Positions 9,843 through 21,032 of a stretch of DNA of 64,000 bases are shown here, in pieces. Each line of letters opens with the position of its first letter. The stretch's first letter is position 1. The DNA comes from Saccharina japonica (Eukaryota > Sar > Phaeophyceae > Laminariales > Laminariaceae). The translations under genes and the position numbers were made by a program. Under the pieces are notes generated by a model, which saw only the letters and a list, made by a program, of their open reading frames with translations, was not told where the DNA came from and did no database searches. The stretch covers positions 310,001 to 374,000 of the forward strand of contig MEHQ01002596.1 of NCBI GenBank assembly GCA_008828725.1, written 5' to 3'.

Positions 9843-12184
9843 GCAATCGATACTGTGCGACACCACACATCCGCAGTATGCATACCGAACAGGTGTACAG
9901 TCCTATCAACTAATATCCTCCCTGCATGGTGAACAGTATGGCAATAAAGCATCACAATATCATAGCATGGTCACACCTCATAGCTATCCCGAAAACCACA
10001 AATCATCATCCCGAATCAATATCACACATTCCAAATTCACGTACCGAATGTGGACCACAATGTCCCAAAACCTCAAGCAAATTCAAAGTACCGAATACCA
10101 CAAGATTCATAAAAAACCTCAAACAAATTCAAAGTACCGAATACTTGAAATTCAAGCAAATTCATTCAAACTCAAATACCAAAATCTAAACCATACTCGC
10201 TCAAACTTCAACACTCTTCCAAGACACTCAGCTGCCGTAACTAGGGCATAAGGCCTCGGTAATCAGACGGTCATCAGCTCGGTGTCAACAGGTCGATACA
10301 GGTTTGTCCAGTAGTACTAACTTCAGAAACACTGCACGTTGCAAGAATCTCGAAACATGAAAAATCTTCAATACAAATCTCAATACCGTACAATGTATTC
10401 ACTACTTTAATCAGTAAACAGGCAGAATTTTCAATGCCCGAAAACCATCAATCAAAAACCACAACCCAACCTTAACCCCACCAGCCCAATCAGAACCTCA
10501 TTCAAAATCCTCCATTCTCGAATCCTCGTTCAATCAGTCAACCAGTCAATCAATGTATTTTCCGAACTATCAGAAAAGACGCCCAGGCCAGACAGCCAGA
10601 GACGGTATCACCATTGAGATTGACTCTAAAACTAAAACTAAATCTCAGATCCTCATTTCAGTCGGTCAACCAGTCAATCAATGTATTTTCCGAACTACCA
10701 GAAAAGCCGCCCAGGCCACACAGCCAGAGACGGTATCACCATTGAGATTGGCTCTAAAACTAAAACAATAAATATAAAATCCTCATTCATACGCAAACGT
10801 AATTTATCCGACCGCGTGCTATGGTTTCAAGCTTACAGCAGTAGTTATTACGCCAACTTATCATCGGGGAAACGTGATCTCCCCTTGTCACGAGCTGCTG
10901 GTATAATCAAGAACCTTCGAGCGATTTCCACACAAGGAAAGCTCTGAAGTGTACTATTTTATCACCAAGCAACAATGCCTCACAAACAGCGTGTTAACCT
11001 ACCAATAGTAGTGCGCGGAAAGACAAAACGCATGCATAAATATATTCATCAAGATTCGAATGGCGTGATCAGACAACAAGTGCAAGTGCATATTTCACAT
11101 CGCCAACAAAGAGCACATAGTAACTGCTATATGATTACGTGTTTAAAGCACCTACTCCACTTATACTCCTCCTGCTTTTAAGTACGTACATAGCATTTGT
11201 ACTACATGATTGATGATCAGAACCATCTCGTACCTATAACTGGTTCGTTACGGAGGGAGGGAGGGAGAGAGGGCGGAAGAGCGCACAACATACAGCAGTC
11301 AATCTGAGTCGCCCAAAACATATTTTCACTCGGTATCAATGCTCCATTCCATCGCATATTCATATCATATCACAACGCCCAGAATGTTCCAACATCGATT
11401 TATACCAACCATGATAACCTTATCTGAGCAGTAGTACGTTCGCAGTTGCGTTGTACCATGGTATAACGCAGTGTCTTATATGTATGCATGGATGTATATA
11501 CGACCTTCGCGATCATAAAACTGTCCGCACACAGAGCACTACCGTTTACATCAGGTACACACAAAATAAGCAGCATAAATGCTCATAAATCACGAAAACC
11601 ACAGCACGCATATACCTGGTATACTCACAGCAGTATAATAGTACTTCTCGTACAAATAGCAAAAACATCGCTGACAGACAAAATAGCCGTATGAGCATGT
11701 TCCAGGTACCTTCCCCTGTTGATTACAGGTCCGAGTAAAAGTTACAGCAGAATTGCTGCATGTCGGCTATTATCATACCGGTACGTCTATTGATGTGTTG
11801 CTATCTGACAAGATTAGTACGTGCAGTATGGTAGCACAGTGTTCGAAGCAAAGCACACAACCGAAACATAACAATGTCGGCTCGTCAAGTGCTTGTCACG
11901 TGCGTACTCAATCAATAATATCATGCGTGCATCATATTTCATCCTCCCCAAGCCCCAACCCAAGTGCGTAGTCCATCGTCCCGCGCAAAATAACGAAAGA
12001 CAACAGAACCAACTACTCGTATTCAGTGTAATGACAGGTGGTCCAAACAAGCCTATTCTACGACACACCTACTATTAATATACCTGAACAGCAGTAGCGG
12101 CATCTTCGTACGTATCATCAAAAACATCATCAAAAACAGGGGGAAAAAGGCAATCGATCAGGAAGCACAAACAAAGCGTATACC
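9843..12184 (-). other. Non-coding interior of element A
   Basis: About 2.3 kb between the ORF and the 3' LTR with no credible frame. It includes a 128-bp tandem duplication (about 10540-10795: the block with AATGTATTTTCCGAACTA occurs at 10551 and 10679) that element B also has at 50280-50560, so the duplication predates their divergence. A second AGGAGGATATTAG-like block near 9911-9925 (minus sense) resembles the purine tract. Confidence 0.6.
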
Positions 12185-12312
12185 TCAATCAGGGCTGAAC
12201 GGGGGCATGAGCCCAGCACCCACGCGCCACCTCGGCCCAGCTTCCATGCTGGTCCAAACACAACCTTGCTGTAGGTGGTGTTGTTTGCCGCCGCCCCACC
12301 CGTCCTTGCTCC

Positions 12313-12350
<38 letters not shown>

Positions 12351-13561
12351 TGCTCCTCCTCTTCCTTCTCCTCCTCTTCCTCCTTTTTCCGTTGCTCGAA
12401 TGATAACAGGGCTCCGTGTGCCAACACCAAACGGCTCGCCACTACCAGGGCGTGCTGCTCCGCCTCGAGGTCTGCACGCATGCCTTCCGCGGGCGGTGGC
12501 GGAGGCGGTGGTAGAGGCGGCGGTGGCGGCAGCGGCGGTGGCAATGGCTGATGCTCTTGCTCCTCGCCCATCCCAACGCCGTCATCTCCGACTCCTACTC
12601 TGCTTTCCTTCTCCAGAAACCCCCTTCCACTCGCACATGAAACCATCTCTCCGACCTCTTCCTCTCCCGCGTGTGACGGTTCCTTCGTCACCGCGGGGTG
12701 GGTTTCAGCGTGGCGCGCAAACGGAGCCACCTGCTCTTGCGCGCCCGGGTTTACCCAACAAACCGGCTCAAAGGGGCTTCTCTCAATCGGATGCAGCTGC
12801 GGCAGGGCCCCCTGCCCATCCTGTGCACTGCTGCCGCTCCGAGAGGTCTACACTCCACTAAGCTCCTCAGCTTGTTCTTCTCTGTCCTCGTCACCCATAT
12901 CTTCTCCTTTTTCTCCTCTCGTCGCTTCCTCATCAAATTCGGGGGTGGGCGTAGAGCGGGTATGGTTTGCAGCAGTGGCCAACGTGCCGGCTCGAGCTTC
13001 CTGCTCTTGCCGCACTGATGTCCCAGCTGCTTCCCTCCTCTGCTCTGCCATTGCCCTCTCCGAATCAGCGCGCTGTGCCTCACTCGTCGCGGCTGCAGCC
13101 GCGCTCGTCGTGGCTGCCAGCTTCGCTGCTGCTAACTCTCTCCTCATCTCCTCCATCTCCTCACGAAGGGCTGCCACTGCAGCCCCGTCCATGTCGTCTT
13201 CCTGCTGCTGCTCTGGCTGCTGCTGCTACCGCTGCTCGCCTGCGTTGCTCGTGCTTCGAGCAGCAAGCGGCTCCACCAGCGCCGGCTCACGTCTGGCAAA
13301 GGCGGCACGATGTTGCTGCGGTCGGATCGGGTGGACTACCTCTTGCCGCCACTTGAACTGGTGCTGAGCCGAGTTGATCCGATAATCCACTTCAGTGAGA
13401 CGAGCCCTCTCGTTCGCAAGCACGGCAACCCGTCCAGTACGCGCAGCCCAAGCTTCATAGTTCACGATGCGTTGAACCAGGACGAAGCGCTCGGCATACA
13501 GCTTGTCGACAACTCCCATCAGCTGCACCGTCTTCCATCTTTCAGACTCCGCGGCATCCAT
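12185..13561 (-). pseudogene. Gag-like Gln/Glu-rich ORF of element A with two in-frame TAG
   Basis: Single reading frame from ATG 13561 to TGA 12185-12187, about 458 codons, with no frameshift. It is interrupted by TAG in a Gln run near 13226 and by TAG near 12848. Element B has CAG at both positions, so each is a CAG-to-TAG change. Order: conserved N-terminal helical region (MDAAE, then VVDKLYAERF and VNYEAWAARTGR), Gln-rich linker, a charged coiled-coil-like stretch (REEMEEMRRELAAAKLAA), an acidic region, a Pro run, and a C-terminal Glu/Gln tract encoded by (CTG)n on the plus strand at about 12316-12352. There is no CCHC knuckle and no known domain. Position directly after the 5' LTR suggests a Gag-like role; that is inference. 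Confidence 0.7.
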
Positions 13562-13631
13562 ACCGACGTGACAGAAGCCACCCTCGCTGCCTGATACCCC
13601 AAGCAACCCGAGGTCATAAGCGACAATGACT

Positions 13632-13641
13632 CGCTATAGCG
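13632..13641 (-). other. Palindrome at primer-binding position of element A
   Basis: CGCTATAGCG abuts the inner edge of the 5' LTR. The same palindrome abuts the 5' LTR of element B (47183-47192). Reverse-transcription primers usually pair here, but the sequence does not begin with TGG as tRNA-primed sites do. Confidence 0.6.
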
Positions 13642-13930
13642 TGATGATACGACCTCAGGCGCATGACGGGGCCTAGCACAGGCGGGCAGGGTCAGCGAGC
13701 TGGAGCGCTCCTCATGTAGACATAAACCACGTTGTTAAGTATATATATATTATCGTCGGACCTCGCAGGCCACCGTCGAGGCGCAGCGAGCAAGTCAAGG
13801 AAGTAAGTCAGGGAAGTCACCAGCAAGCACGAGACCTCACAGATGGAGAAAGCCTCATCAAGTATATGAACTCCCTAATATATGAAACCGTCATCATACC
13901 TGCCTTATCGAGTACCAAGCACAATCAATA
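13642..13930 (-). repeat. 5' LTR of element A
   Basis: Direct repeat of 9543-9829. On the minus strand it begins TATTGATTGTGC and contains a TATATATATTAT block. The right TSD CCGTG follows at 13931-13935. Confidence 0.85.
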
Positions 13931-14016
13931 CCGTGTCGTGGTTTTGTGACCACATAACTTGTATCTGTCTAGTGTTATGGTACTGCTGGTATGATGTGGA
14001 AACGTTTGGTAAATAC

Positions 14017-15390
14017 CAGGGACTATCATGGTGCCGCAGGCACCGTGTGGGACGGGACGGGAGTGATTAGCCCGCCGCAGGCGGAAAAAATTTGGGCTCC
14101 CGTTGTCAACGGGACGGGATCCCATCGTCAGTTTTTCTGCTCCCGTTGTGACGGGATGGGACGGGACTATTTGCGTCTAGACGGGACGGGAACGGGACGG
14201 GAAATGTCCCATGCTTTCTAGACGGGACGGGAACGGGACGGGAAATGTCCACATGCTTTCTAGACGGGACGGGAACGGGACGGGAAGCTGGGAGTTTTTT
14301 ATTGATGGGGACGGGACGGGAATCGAATATGGCTCCGATCTTTCAGACGGGATGGGATGGGACTATCACGTTTTATAGTGGGACGGGAAACAATGGGAAA
14401 ATTGTCACTGTCAATGGGAAAGACAACGGGAAAGGCAATGGGAAAATTGCCAGTGTCGATGGGAAAGACGACGGGAAGCCCACTGGGGATATGTGGGACG
14501 TTGTCAACGGGACATAAATGCTCAACGGGTCGTACACCCCGCCTCCCCCAAGCCTCGACGCGGGCAGCTTTCGTTTCACCATGCACTTCACGTTCTTCTT
14601 GTCCACAGCTGGCTCGAACTCCACGCAATACTTCCAAATCCCTGACGTCTGCTTGTTTCTCCCAACGCCTGCACCCATCTTATTCACGGGAGTACCACTG
14701 ATCGCAAATGACCGACTTGGCTGTGCCGGAGGCTCAGAAGCCGAGCCACCACCGGCCGATTCCGCCATGAGGAACGTGTGTGTGGTGCGTGTGTGGTGCG
14801 TCTCTCTCCAAAAGTGAAAAAATAAAAAAATAAAAATGGGAGAGCTGACAGCGTACCACAACAATAAATAATTAAATCCAAGATTCACATATAATATGAA
14901 TAAATATGAAATACTCGTACAACTTCTACTGAAACTGAGACAAGTGGGAAGTGCAAATGGGAGATTTGGGAGGTTGAGTGGGAAGCGCAAATGGGAGGAA
15001 GATGGGAACTGACAATGGGAGCAGCATGTCCACAATGGTCATGGGAACGGGAGTACGGGGATAGCGGGACGGGAAGCAAGTGGGACGGTATAAGTTATCC
15101 TGCCAACGGGATGGGAAGTGATGGGACGGGAGAAAGTATCCTGCCAACGGGATGGGAAGAGATGGGACGGGAGAAAGTATCCGACGATGGGATGGGAAGC
15201 AAGGTGGGGACGGGAGGACGGGAGGATACTATTTCGGCCATATGGGACGGAAATGGGTAGGAAAAACATGATGGGATGGGACGGGAGGTCGTGGACGGGA
15301 GACATTTCACGATGGGACGGGACGGGAATACCCGTCCCGTCCCGTTCTCTATGGGAATTCCCGTCCCGTTGACTCCCATGATAGTCCTTG
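14017..15390. mobile_element. hAT-like non-autonomous element H1, G-rich body
   Basis: Terminal inverted repeats CAGGGACTATCATGG (left) and CAAGGACTATCATGG (right, inverted) have one mismatch. An exact 8-bp TSD, GTAAATAC, flanks them (14009-14016 and 15391-15398). The intact right LTR of element C shows the empty site. CAGGG ends and 8-bp TSDs are hallmarks of the hAT superfamily. Much of the body (14043-14520 and 15050-15375) is an irregular array of GGGACGGGA and GGGAACGGGA motifs. The centre keeps a short BED-finger-like coding remnant. There is no transposase domain. Confidence 0.85.
14518..14767 (-). pseudogene. BED-type zinc-finger-like fragment in H1
   Basis: From ATG 14767 on the minus strand the frame reads an Ala/Ser-rich start, then SGIWKYCVEF about 18 residues before KNVKCMV. 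The W-K-Y...F...KC spacing fits the first half of a BED finger, which sits at the N-terminus of many hAT transposases. The second Cys and the His pair are not visible, and the frame then runs into the G-rich repeats. It fits an internal-deletion derivative of a hAT transposon. Confidence 0.35.
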
Positions 15391-15768
15391 GTAAATACCT
15401 GGTATCAGGTATAAGAACCGTATTGGTAGTACTTGGGAGGCGTATCGTATGTGGGAACCGGGGATGGTTCCCAGATGGCCTTTGGCCATCTCGCCGGCGT
15501 TCAGTCTTTCATCACGCAAAGGAAATAAAGCTGCTCTTCTTCTATCTCTAAGCAAACAACACACGTGAGTACCAACGAGTACCCGTTCCATAGGCTGACC
15601 TGGCTAGGGATACCCTGTTCCCTTACACTAGGTTTATCACACTAGGATGAAGAATCGGCAGGACTAGCCTAAAAAACGGAGAGACGTTTTCCTCGTACTC
15701 GGTTTTTTCAGCCGTTCGTGTTTTCACAGCTTGTAGAGCAGCTTTGCTCCGCTCATCCGTCATCCGTG

Positions 15769-16050
15769 ATGTCGACTCAAGAACGAGGAGGATCTGCTCC
15801 CCTTCGCGGCAGCTCAGACCAGGACCCTGAACCCCAGGGCCCCTTGCTGGGCCACCGTTCACGAAGCGCCGATGAAGATCATGCGCCAAGTACAACAGAT
15901 CAACCGGAGGATTGGAAGGCCGGGTTGGAGGACGGAACTGCTGCGATTTCGCCTCGAAGACCAGCCTCAGAGCCGCGAGCTCCTCGCACACCGGGACGGC
16001 TAGTGGAGCCCTTCACGCCTACGGATCCGTCCACAAGACAAGCCTCTTAG
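15769..16050 (+). CDS. Pro/Ser-rich ORF of element C, 93 residues
   Basis: ATG 15769 to a TAG stop ending at 16050. The content is low-complexity, charged and Pro-rich with no domain. Position just inside the left LTR suggests a gag remnant. An antisense ORF (15991-15623) covers the same DNA and cannot be excluded. Confidence 0.25.
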   Translation: MSTQERGGSAPLRGSSDQDPEPQGPLLGHRSRSADEDHAPSTTDQPEDWKAGLEDGTAAISPRRPASEPRAPRTPGRLVEPFTPTDPSTRQAS

Positions 16051-16104
16051 CTGAGATCTCCTTGGCCGCCAGGAAAGCAACTCGAGCCCCTCACGCCCCC
16101 GGCC

Positions 16105-16365
16105 ATGGCCCCTTCTTGTTCAGCTGAGGTTGTTCTACCTCCCAAGACCCCGGATGCCTGGAAGCCTCTCGATAACGCTCGGCTCCCCAAGACGAAGAAC
16201 GAGCCAACGGCCGACTTGGACCCTGGTAGGGCCCCGCCTCTCGACGCGCTGCACCAGGCCGTCCCACCTGCCCAGCCCGCCTCCGCCTCTGACTCTACGA
16301 TACCTGCCGAGCAGTATTCGAGCAGACTGCGCCACCCACCCCCAGTTCTACCTGGTTCTGAGTAA
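16105..16365 (+). CDS. Pro-rich ORF of element C, 86 residues
   Basis: ATG 16105 to the stop at 16363-16365, in the second half of the interior of element C. Rich in Pro, Ala and Ser with no recognised motif. It may continue the preceding ORF after decay. Confidence 0.2.
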   Translation: MAPSCSAEVVLPPKTPDAWKPLDNARLPKTKNEPTADLDPGRAPPLDALHQAVPPAQPASASDSTIPAEQYSSRLRHPPPVLPGSE

Positions 16366-16593
16366 GACACGGGGCTGGCTCCTGCCCAGCCGAGTACCGC
16401 TGGTACTCGTACGAGGCTAGAGCGAAAAAAAGCGGCTCAATATTTTTTTCCCGCGGCTTCGTAGCCTTGCCGTTCAGAGGTGTGGGAGTGGGTTTTGAGG
16501 AGCCGCATCTTCGACTCATGTTTTAGTTCGTGGAATCGGGGTTTCCACGAATTTACCATATTTCTGCGTATACGGCTCATCAAAGTGGGCTAG

Positions 16594-16904
16594 TGTTATG
16601 GTACTGCTGGTATGATGTGGAAACGTTTGGTAAATACCTGGTATCAGGTATAAGAACCGTATTGGTAGTACTTGGGAGGCGTATCTTATGTGGGAACCGG
16701 GGATGGTTCCCAGATGGCCTTTGGCCATCTCGCCGGCTTTTAGTCTTTCATCACGCAGAGGGGATAAAGATGCTCTTCTTCTATCTCTAAGCAAACAACA
16801 CACGTGAGTACCAACAAGTACCCGTTCCATAGGCTGACCTGGCTAGGGATACCCTGTCCCCTTACACTACAGTAGGTTCCTCACACTAGGATGAAGAATC
16901 GGCA
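16594..16904 (+). repeat. Right LTR of element C (intact)
   Basis: Uninterrupted LTR from TGTTATGG to ATCGGCA. It shows the pre-insertion sequence around GTTTGGTAAATACCTGG that H1 duplicated in the left LTR. Confidence 0.75.
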
Positions 16905-19390
16905 CGGACACTGACTGGGTGTGCTGGATGTCGGCGGGTAGAAATACCGGTTTAATGTGAAGCACACACACGCACATAAAAAGCTCATTCTAAAGGACAA
17001 GCATGGCGGCTGAATACGTCGGCGTAATGTAAAAGTAACGATTTTGGGCGAATCAGAAAATAACCAAATAACGATCTTCAGCAGGGGACCCACTCCGACG
17101 GCGGCTCCCGGCCCCCTAGGAAAACATGCCGATATGGTATACGAAATGTTCAGTACAGAATAGGGTTGTTCGTTATATGTGGCGTTTGTTGTGCAACAGT
17201 TTTAGTCTGGAGCCAACAAAATATTCCGAGATTCCCCGAGCAGACATCGAGACAAGAGCAATCACTGCGTCATGAAATGTGGACGCGGCGCGCCAACTTG
17301 GGGCTCCTAGGGTCACGGTGTTCACAAGATGGCCAGTTATACGTTGTGGGCGGCCGTCAGGTGTCTTCATATTCATATTAGCTTCGACGACACGCTTGAA
17401 GCTTGTGGCAGTCTCCTTTTCTCTCGTTGATCTGAAAACAGGATAGTTTGATATTTCCCCTTAAATCGTACGTACGAAGAAACAAGTTGAAGGAAAAACA
17501 GAAGAAGACCCATCGTGGTGATTTCCCAGTATTTACGAGGACGCCGTAGTACTCAGGTAGCAAATATGAGTTTCGACGAAATCCTCGATCTCACAGCTGG
17601 GGTTTTTATATGTTTTTTAATACCCCCAGTACCACCAGCAGTAGTATCCAAAGTACAGTATGGAACCCCGAAATGCCATAATATCACTCACCGCCTGGTA
17701 TACCCTAAAAATCGGGGGGGTATATGATATCTATATACCCCCTAAAAAAACATGACTAAGTACTATAAGTTGCGATTTTTTAGTCAAGTCCATATCCCCC
17801 GGCGTTTTTCGATATATCCATATGAAATGTGATATATGCAGGGTATATTATATATGTGATGTATCATACATATATCATGTGATATACCCTGTATATCGTG
17901 TGATATGCCCTGTATATCTTGTGCTATATCATGTATCTGATATAATGTGATATATCACTCGCTATCTGCCCTATATATATATCGATATCGTGTGCTACTG
18001 CCAACCACATACATACACGTATCACCGTGTCACATCATCAGACTTGGTCGGTCGTGGTTGGGACCTGTTTCACGGTGGTACCGCACTGGATCGGTACTTG
18101 ACGATCTGTGCCTGTTACGTACTACACAGTGTGCATGAATGCTGATACAGCAACCCCTTCTCCGCGAAGTTTAGGTACATGTGGTGTGGTGCAATGCAGA
18201 CAACAACAGTATCGTGGTATATCGCGATGACGCACCACAGGATTGTGTGCCTCACTGCCGGTACACAAAGTACCACGTTCCAGGTTCATGTTATTTTTTA
18301 GTATTTTTTTTCCTGGCGCCCATAAAGCCATCCCTCCGATCCATGTCATAGGTCACCAGGTCCCACCGGCTACAACCGGAATACCCAAAACGAAAATGCA
18401 AGAGACAAGAACAAGACAAATTACAACGAATTATACATACTAAACAACATAAACTGGAGGGACGAGCAACACTCCTAAAACGCGAGAGAATACACTTTAT
18501 CCTGTGACAAAGAGAAGCATCTCTCACCATTTTATAGCTACCTCCCGCCCCCACTTCGCTACGAGAAGCACGTGCCGAACCTGCTCCATCTTAACTGCTA
18601 CTACAGCACCAATTCCAAGACAAGAACACAGCCAGCCGTGGTGGGCTGCACTACCACAGGTGCCGGTTAGAGTGTAGGAAAATGAGGTTTTCGGCGTTCT
18701 CGTCTTTCAGACGTACTCATACGTACAGTATCATACGTACAGCGATATATTCCACCAAATATATACCATCCGAAATATACAGATACATCGTCAATACAGC
18801 AAATTGTGATATACGCGCGTAGTGTATATCGGGGTGGCTTATATGACGTATTTCACCTGATATTGGCCGATATATCAACTTGTATAAGCTTATATAGGCC
18901 AATAGATCAACTTATATCACCTTACGAATATATGCCTATATATTACTTGATAGCGGTCCTATGTATCATATACCAAATATCATATAGCTATATAGGCCTA
19001 TATGGCTGGAAGCCCTTATATAGCGATGTGATACTATTAATATCTATCTATTGTATATAGTTCGTCTGATGCCCAAAAAACAATACTTCAATCAAGTGAT
19101 CTTTGATGCCCACTTTATCATAGCAACTTAGAGTGGAGCAAATGCAAATGCAAATGCAAAAAACAAATCCTCCCACACACGTTCAAAACGCACGCTTCTC
19201 CCTACGCCGGCATGCCCGGCACCGTCTTCTTACGTTGCAGGCTGGCGTACTGTAGTACAACTCGTACGTGCGCCGTGCTTGTCGTCGTGGCCACAGCGAT
19301 TCGCGGCTGCTCTACGTACGAGTATTGCATGCAGCAGTGCGGTTGCTACTTTTAACCTTTGCTGAGATTGTATCGTTCATCCTCGCTCTG
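16905..19390. other. AT-rich spacer with palindromes, no gene recognised
   Basis: There is a near-perfect palindrome at about 17716-17742 (GGGGGTATATGATATC, then CTATATACCCCC). A TA-rich block at 17810-17975 has recurring GATATACCCTGTATATC units. A second TA-rich block lies at 18720-19060. The ATGCAAAT-type word occurs three times in a row at 19139-19162. A minus-strand frame at 17173-17376 looks weakly protein-like but has no recognisable family. Confidence 0.45.
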
Positions 19391-19852
19391 GTCGTACTCG
19401 TATCGTATGATACGTACGTCGCCTTCTGGTCACCTTGCGCGACGAAAGCACCACTGCTTTAGAAACGGACGGAGTCTCTGAAGGCCCCTAGATAACATCC
19501 CCTCCTCCTGCCTCTGCTCGTGTTCAAAGCCGTCCCGAGTTCGCGAAGCTTGGTCATGTTGCATGGGCCTACTTACCAGAGATCTTATGAACAGGGTGAC
19601 TTGGTGATACTTGCATGGGAGGTCGTACTCGTATCGTATGATACGTACGTCGCCTTCTGGTCACCGTGCGCGACGAAAGCACCACTGCTTTAGAAACGGA
19701 CGGGGTGTCTGAAGCCCCCTAGATAACATCCCCTCCTCCTGCCTCTGCTCGTGTTCAAAGCCGTTCCGAGTTCGCGAGGCTTGGTCATGTTGCATGGGCC
19801 TACTTACCAGAGATCTTATGAACAGGGTGACGTCGTGATACTTGTATGGGAA
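19391..19852 (+). repeat. 231-bp tandem duplication
   Basis: 19391-19621 (starting GTCGTACTCGTATCG) is repeated head-to-tail at 19622-19852 with few differences, indicating a recent duplication. The stretch has no clear ORF. Confidence 0.8.
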
Positions 19853-19880
19853 ATCCTTACGGTGATCTCCGACAAGCTGT

Positions 19881-20262
19881 TACCGGGCACTTACTATGTA
19901 TGTGCAGGTACGAGTATACGAGTTCATATACATAAGACAGAGCACTCTCCTCCCGTGCCACACTGGTGATGGTATTCGTATACGTACTAATGATGTATCA
20001 CAGCAGACAGTGTCGATTTGACGTATGTATTGTATGTGTGTTGTCTGGTATGGACGAACCTGGTATCAACTACGTATCCGCGTCGTTTATGCGTACGAGT
20101 ATACTTGATGTATTATATGTGTTGTTGTTTGGTATCCACGACCCGGCTCCAAGAGCAAGACAATGTGTGTTACCGGGCACTTCGTATGCATGTGCAGGTA
20201 CACGAGTATACATACACATGGGTACGTGAGACAGCACAACACTCTCTCGTACACTGGCGACG
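19881..20262 (+). repeat. Direct repeat pair, about 90 bp
   Basis: The block from TTACCGGGCACTT through ATGTGCAGGTAC to GAGACAGCAC occurs near 19881-19975 and again near 20169-20262. The DNA between carries no gene I can support. Confidence 0.5.
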
Positions 20263-21024
20263 GTGACTGTTCACCCTAGCCAAAGCCAGTCGTTGAGCAA
20301 GATCGTTTATATTTACGCAGGCATGTGTTCATGCACGGATGCTCATACTCGTATGTTGGCCTATATCTAGAGTTCGGAAATCTGCCGACATTATAATATT
20401 GACAACCGAGGATAGGTTTGACCCTACACGCTTTGTGCTAGATAGAGCTGTCGACGTTGTTTACTCTTCTTTAATTCCGGAGTTATTAGATTGACAGTCT
20501 TGTCTTCTCCTGTCTTCTTCAGCGTATTACATCTTATCATTATTATCATCATCTTTGCCATCCGACAATGTGCAGCATGAGCTTCAGCGTTGACCACTCA
20601 TAACATTCCCGTAAGCAGAAAACCACGAAAACAAAGGAAACCTATGCGCAAAGTCTAACTGTTTGGCAGCTCTTTTATCTTTGGTTGTGTTCATGCTACG
20701 TATCATTGTAATATTTCCCCCCCCCCTATGTTCCACTCTGTTATCATTTTACTTGTTTCTTATTTTTCTCTGGCATGCGCGCGATCACGGGGTTGCTGCA
20801 TTATATGACGATTCACGTACAGAACACTACAACAGTAAGCGATTAATCAAAACCATGCAAGCATATACGCAAAATGGGGGACAAGGGGATGTATGGGTAT
20901 ATCTCAACTGTTCGTCTTTCCATCCATTATTTGACTTATACTGGTAGGTATATTGTACATGGCATATTATTAGTATTTCATTTTTGTCACCCGACAATGT
21001 GTACGTAGCCTTTTCATTAATAGT
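20263..21024. other. Nothing recognised
   Basis: No gene or transposon end is visible. A poly-C tract lies at 20719-20727. The sentence-like block CCGACAATGTG...AGC recurs at 20562, 20990 and 21861, so part of this is dispersed repeat. Confidence 0.35.
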
Positions 21025-21032
21025 GAAAATTA

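Larger units (their letters stand above)
9543..13930 (-). mobile_element. LTR element A: gag-only, non-autonomous, minus strand
   Basis: Complete 4.39-kb element with direct LTRs (9543-9829 and 13642-13930) and an exact 5-bp TSD, CCGTG (9538-9542 and 13931-13935). On the minus strand the LTR begins TATTGATTG and ends near TATCAACA, close to the TATTGAT/ATCAATA ends of element B. A purine tract, AAAGCAGGGAGGA (9830-9842, minus sense), directly precedes the 3' LTR. Next to the 5' LTR is CGCTATAGCG instead of a tRNA-type TGG site. The interior has one long Gln/Pro/Glu-rich frame and no reverse transcriptase, integrase or zinc knuckle that I can see, so it must use enzymes supplied elsewhere. LTR differences are few, so insertion was fairly recent. 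Element B (46909-51604) is a related copy in the opposite orientation. Confidence 0.85.
13973..16904 (+). mobile_element. Short LTR element C, interrupted by a hAT-like element
   Basis: Direct LTRs of about 311 bp begin TGTTATGG and end GAATCGGCA (canonical TG...CA). The left LTR lies at 13973-14016 plus 15391-15660, split by the element at 14017-15390; the right LTR is 16594-16904. The interior is only about 930 bp, so without the insertion the element is about 1.55 kb, in the range of TRIM-type non-autonomous elements. No TSD is apparent (TCTAG left, CGGAC right), which suggests recombination or decay. Two Pro-rich ORFs lie inside. A possible AATAAA signal at about 15521-15527 suggests plus orientation. 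Confidence 0.65.
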
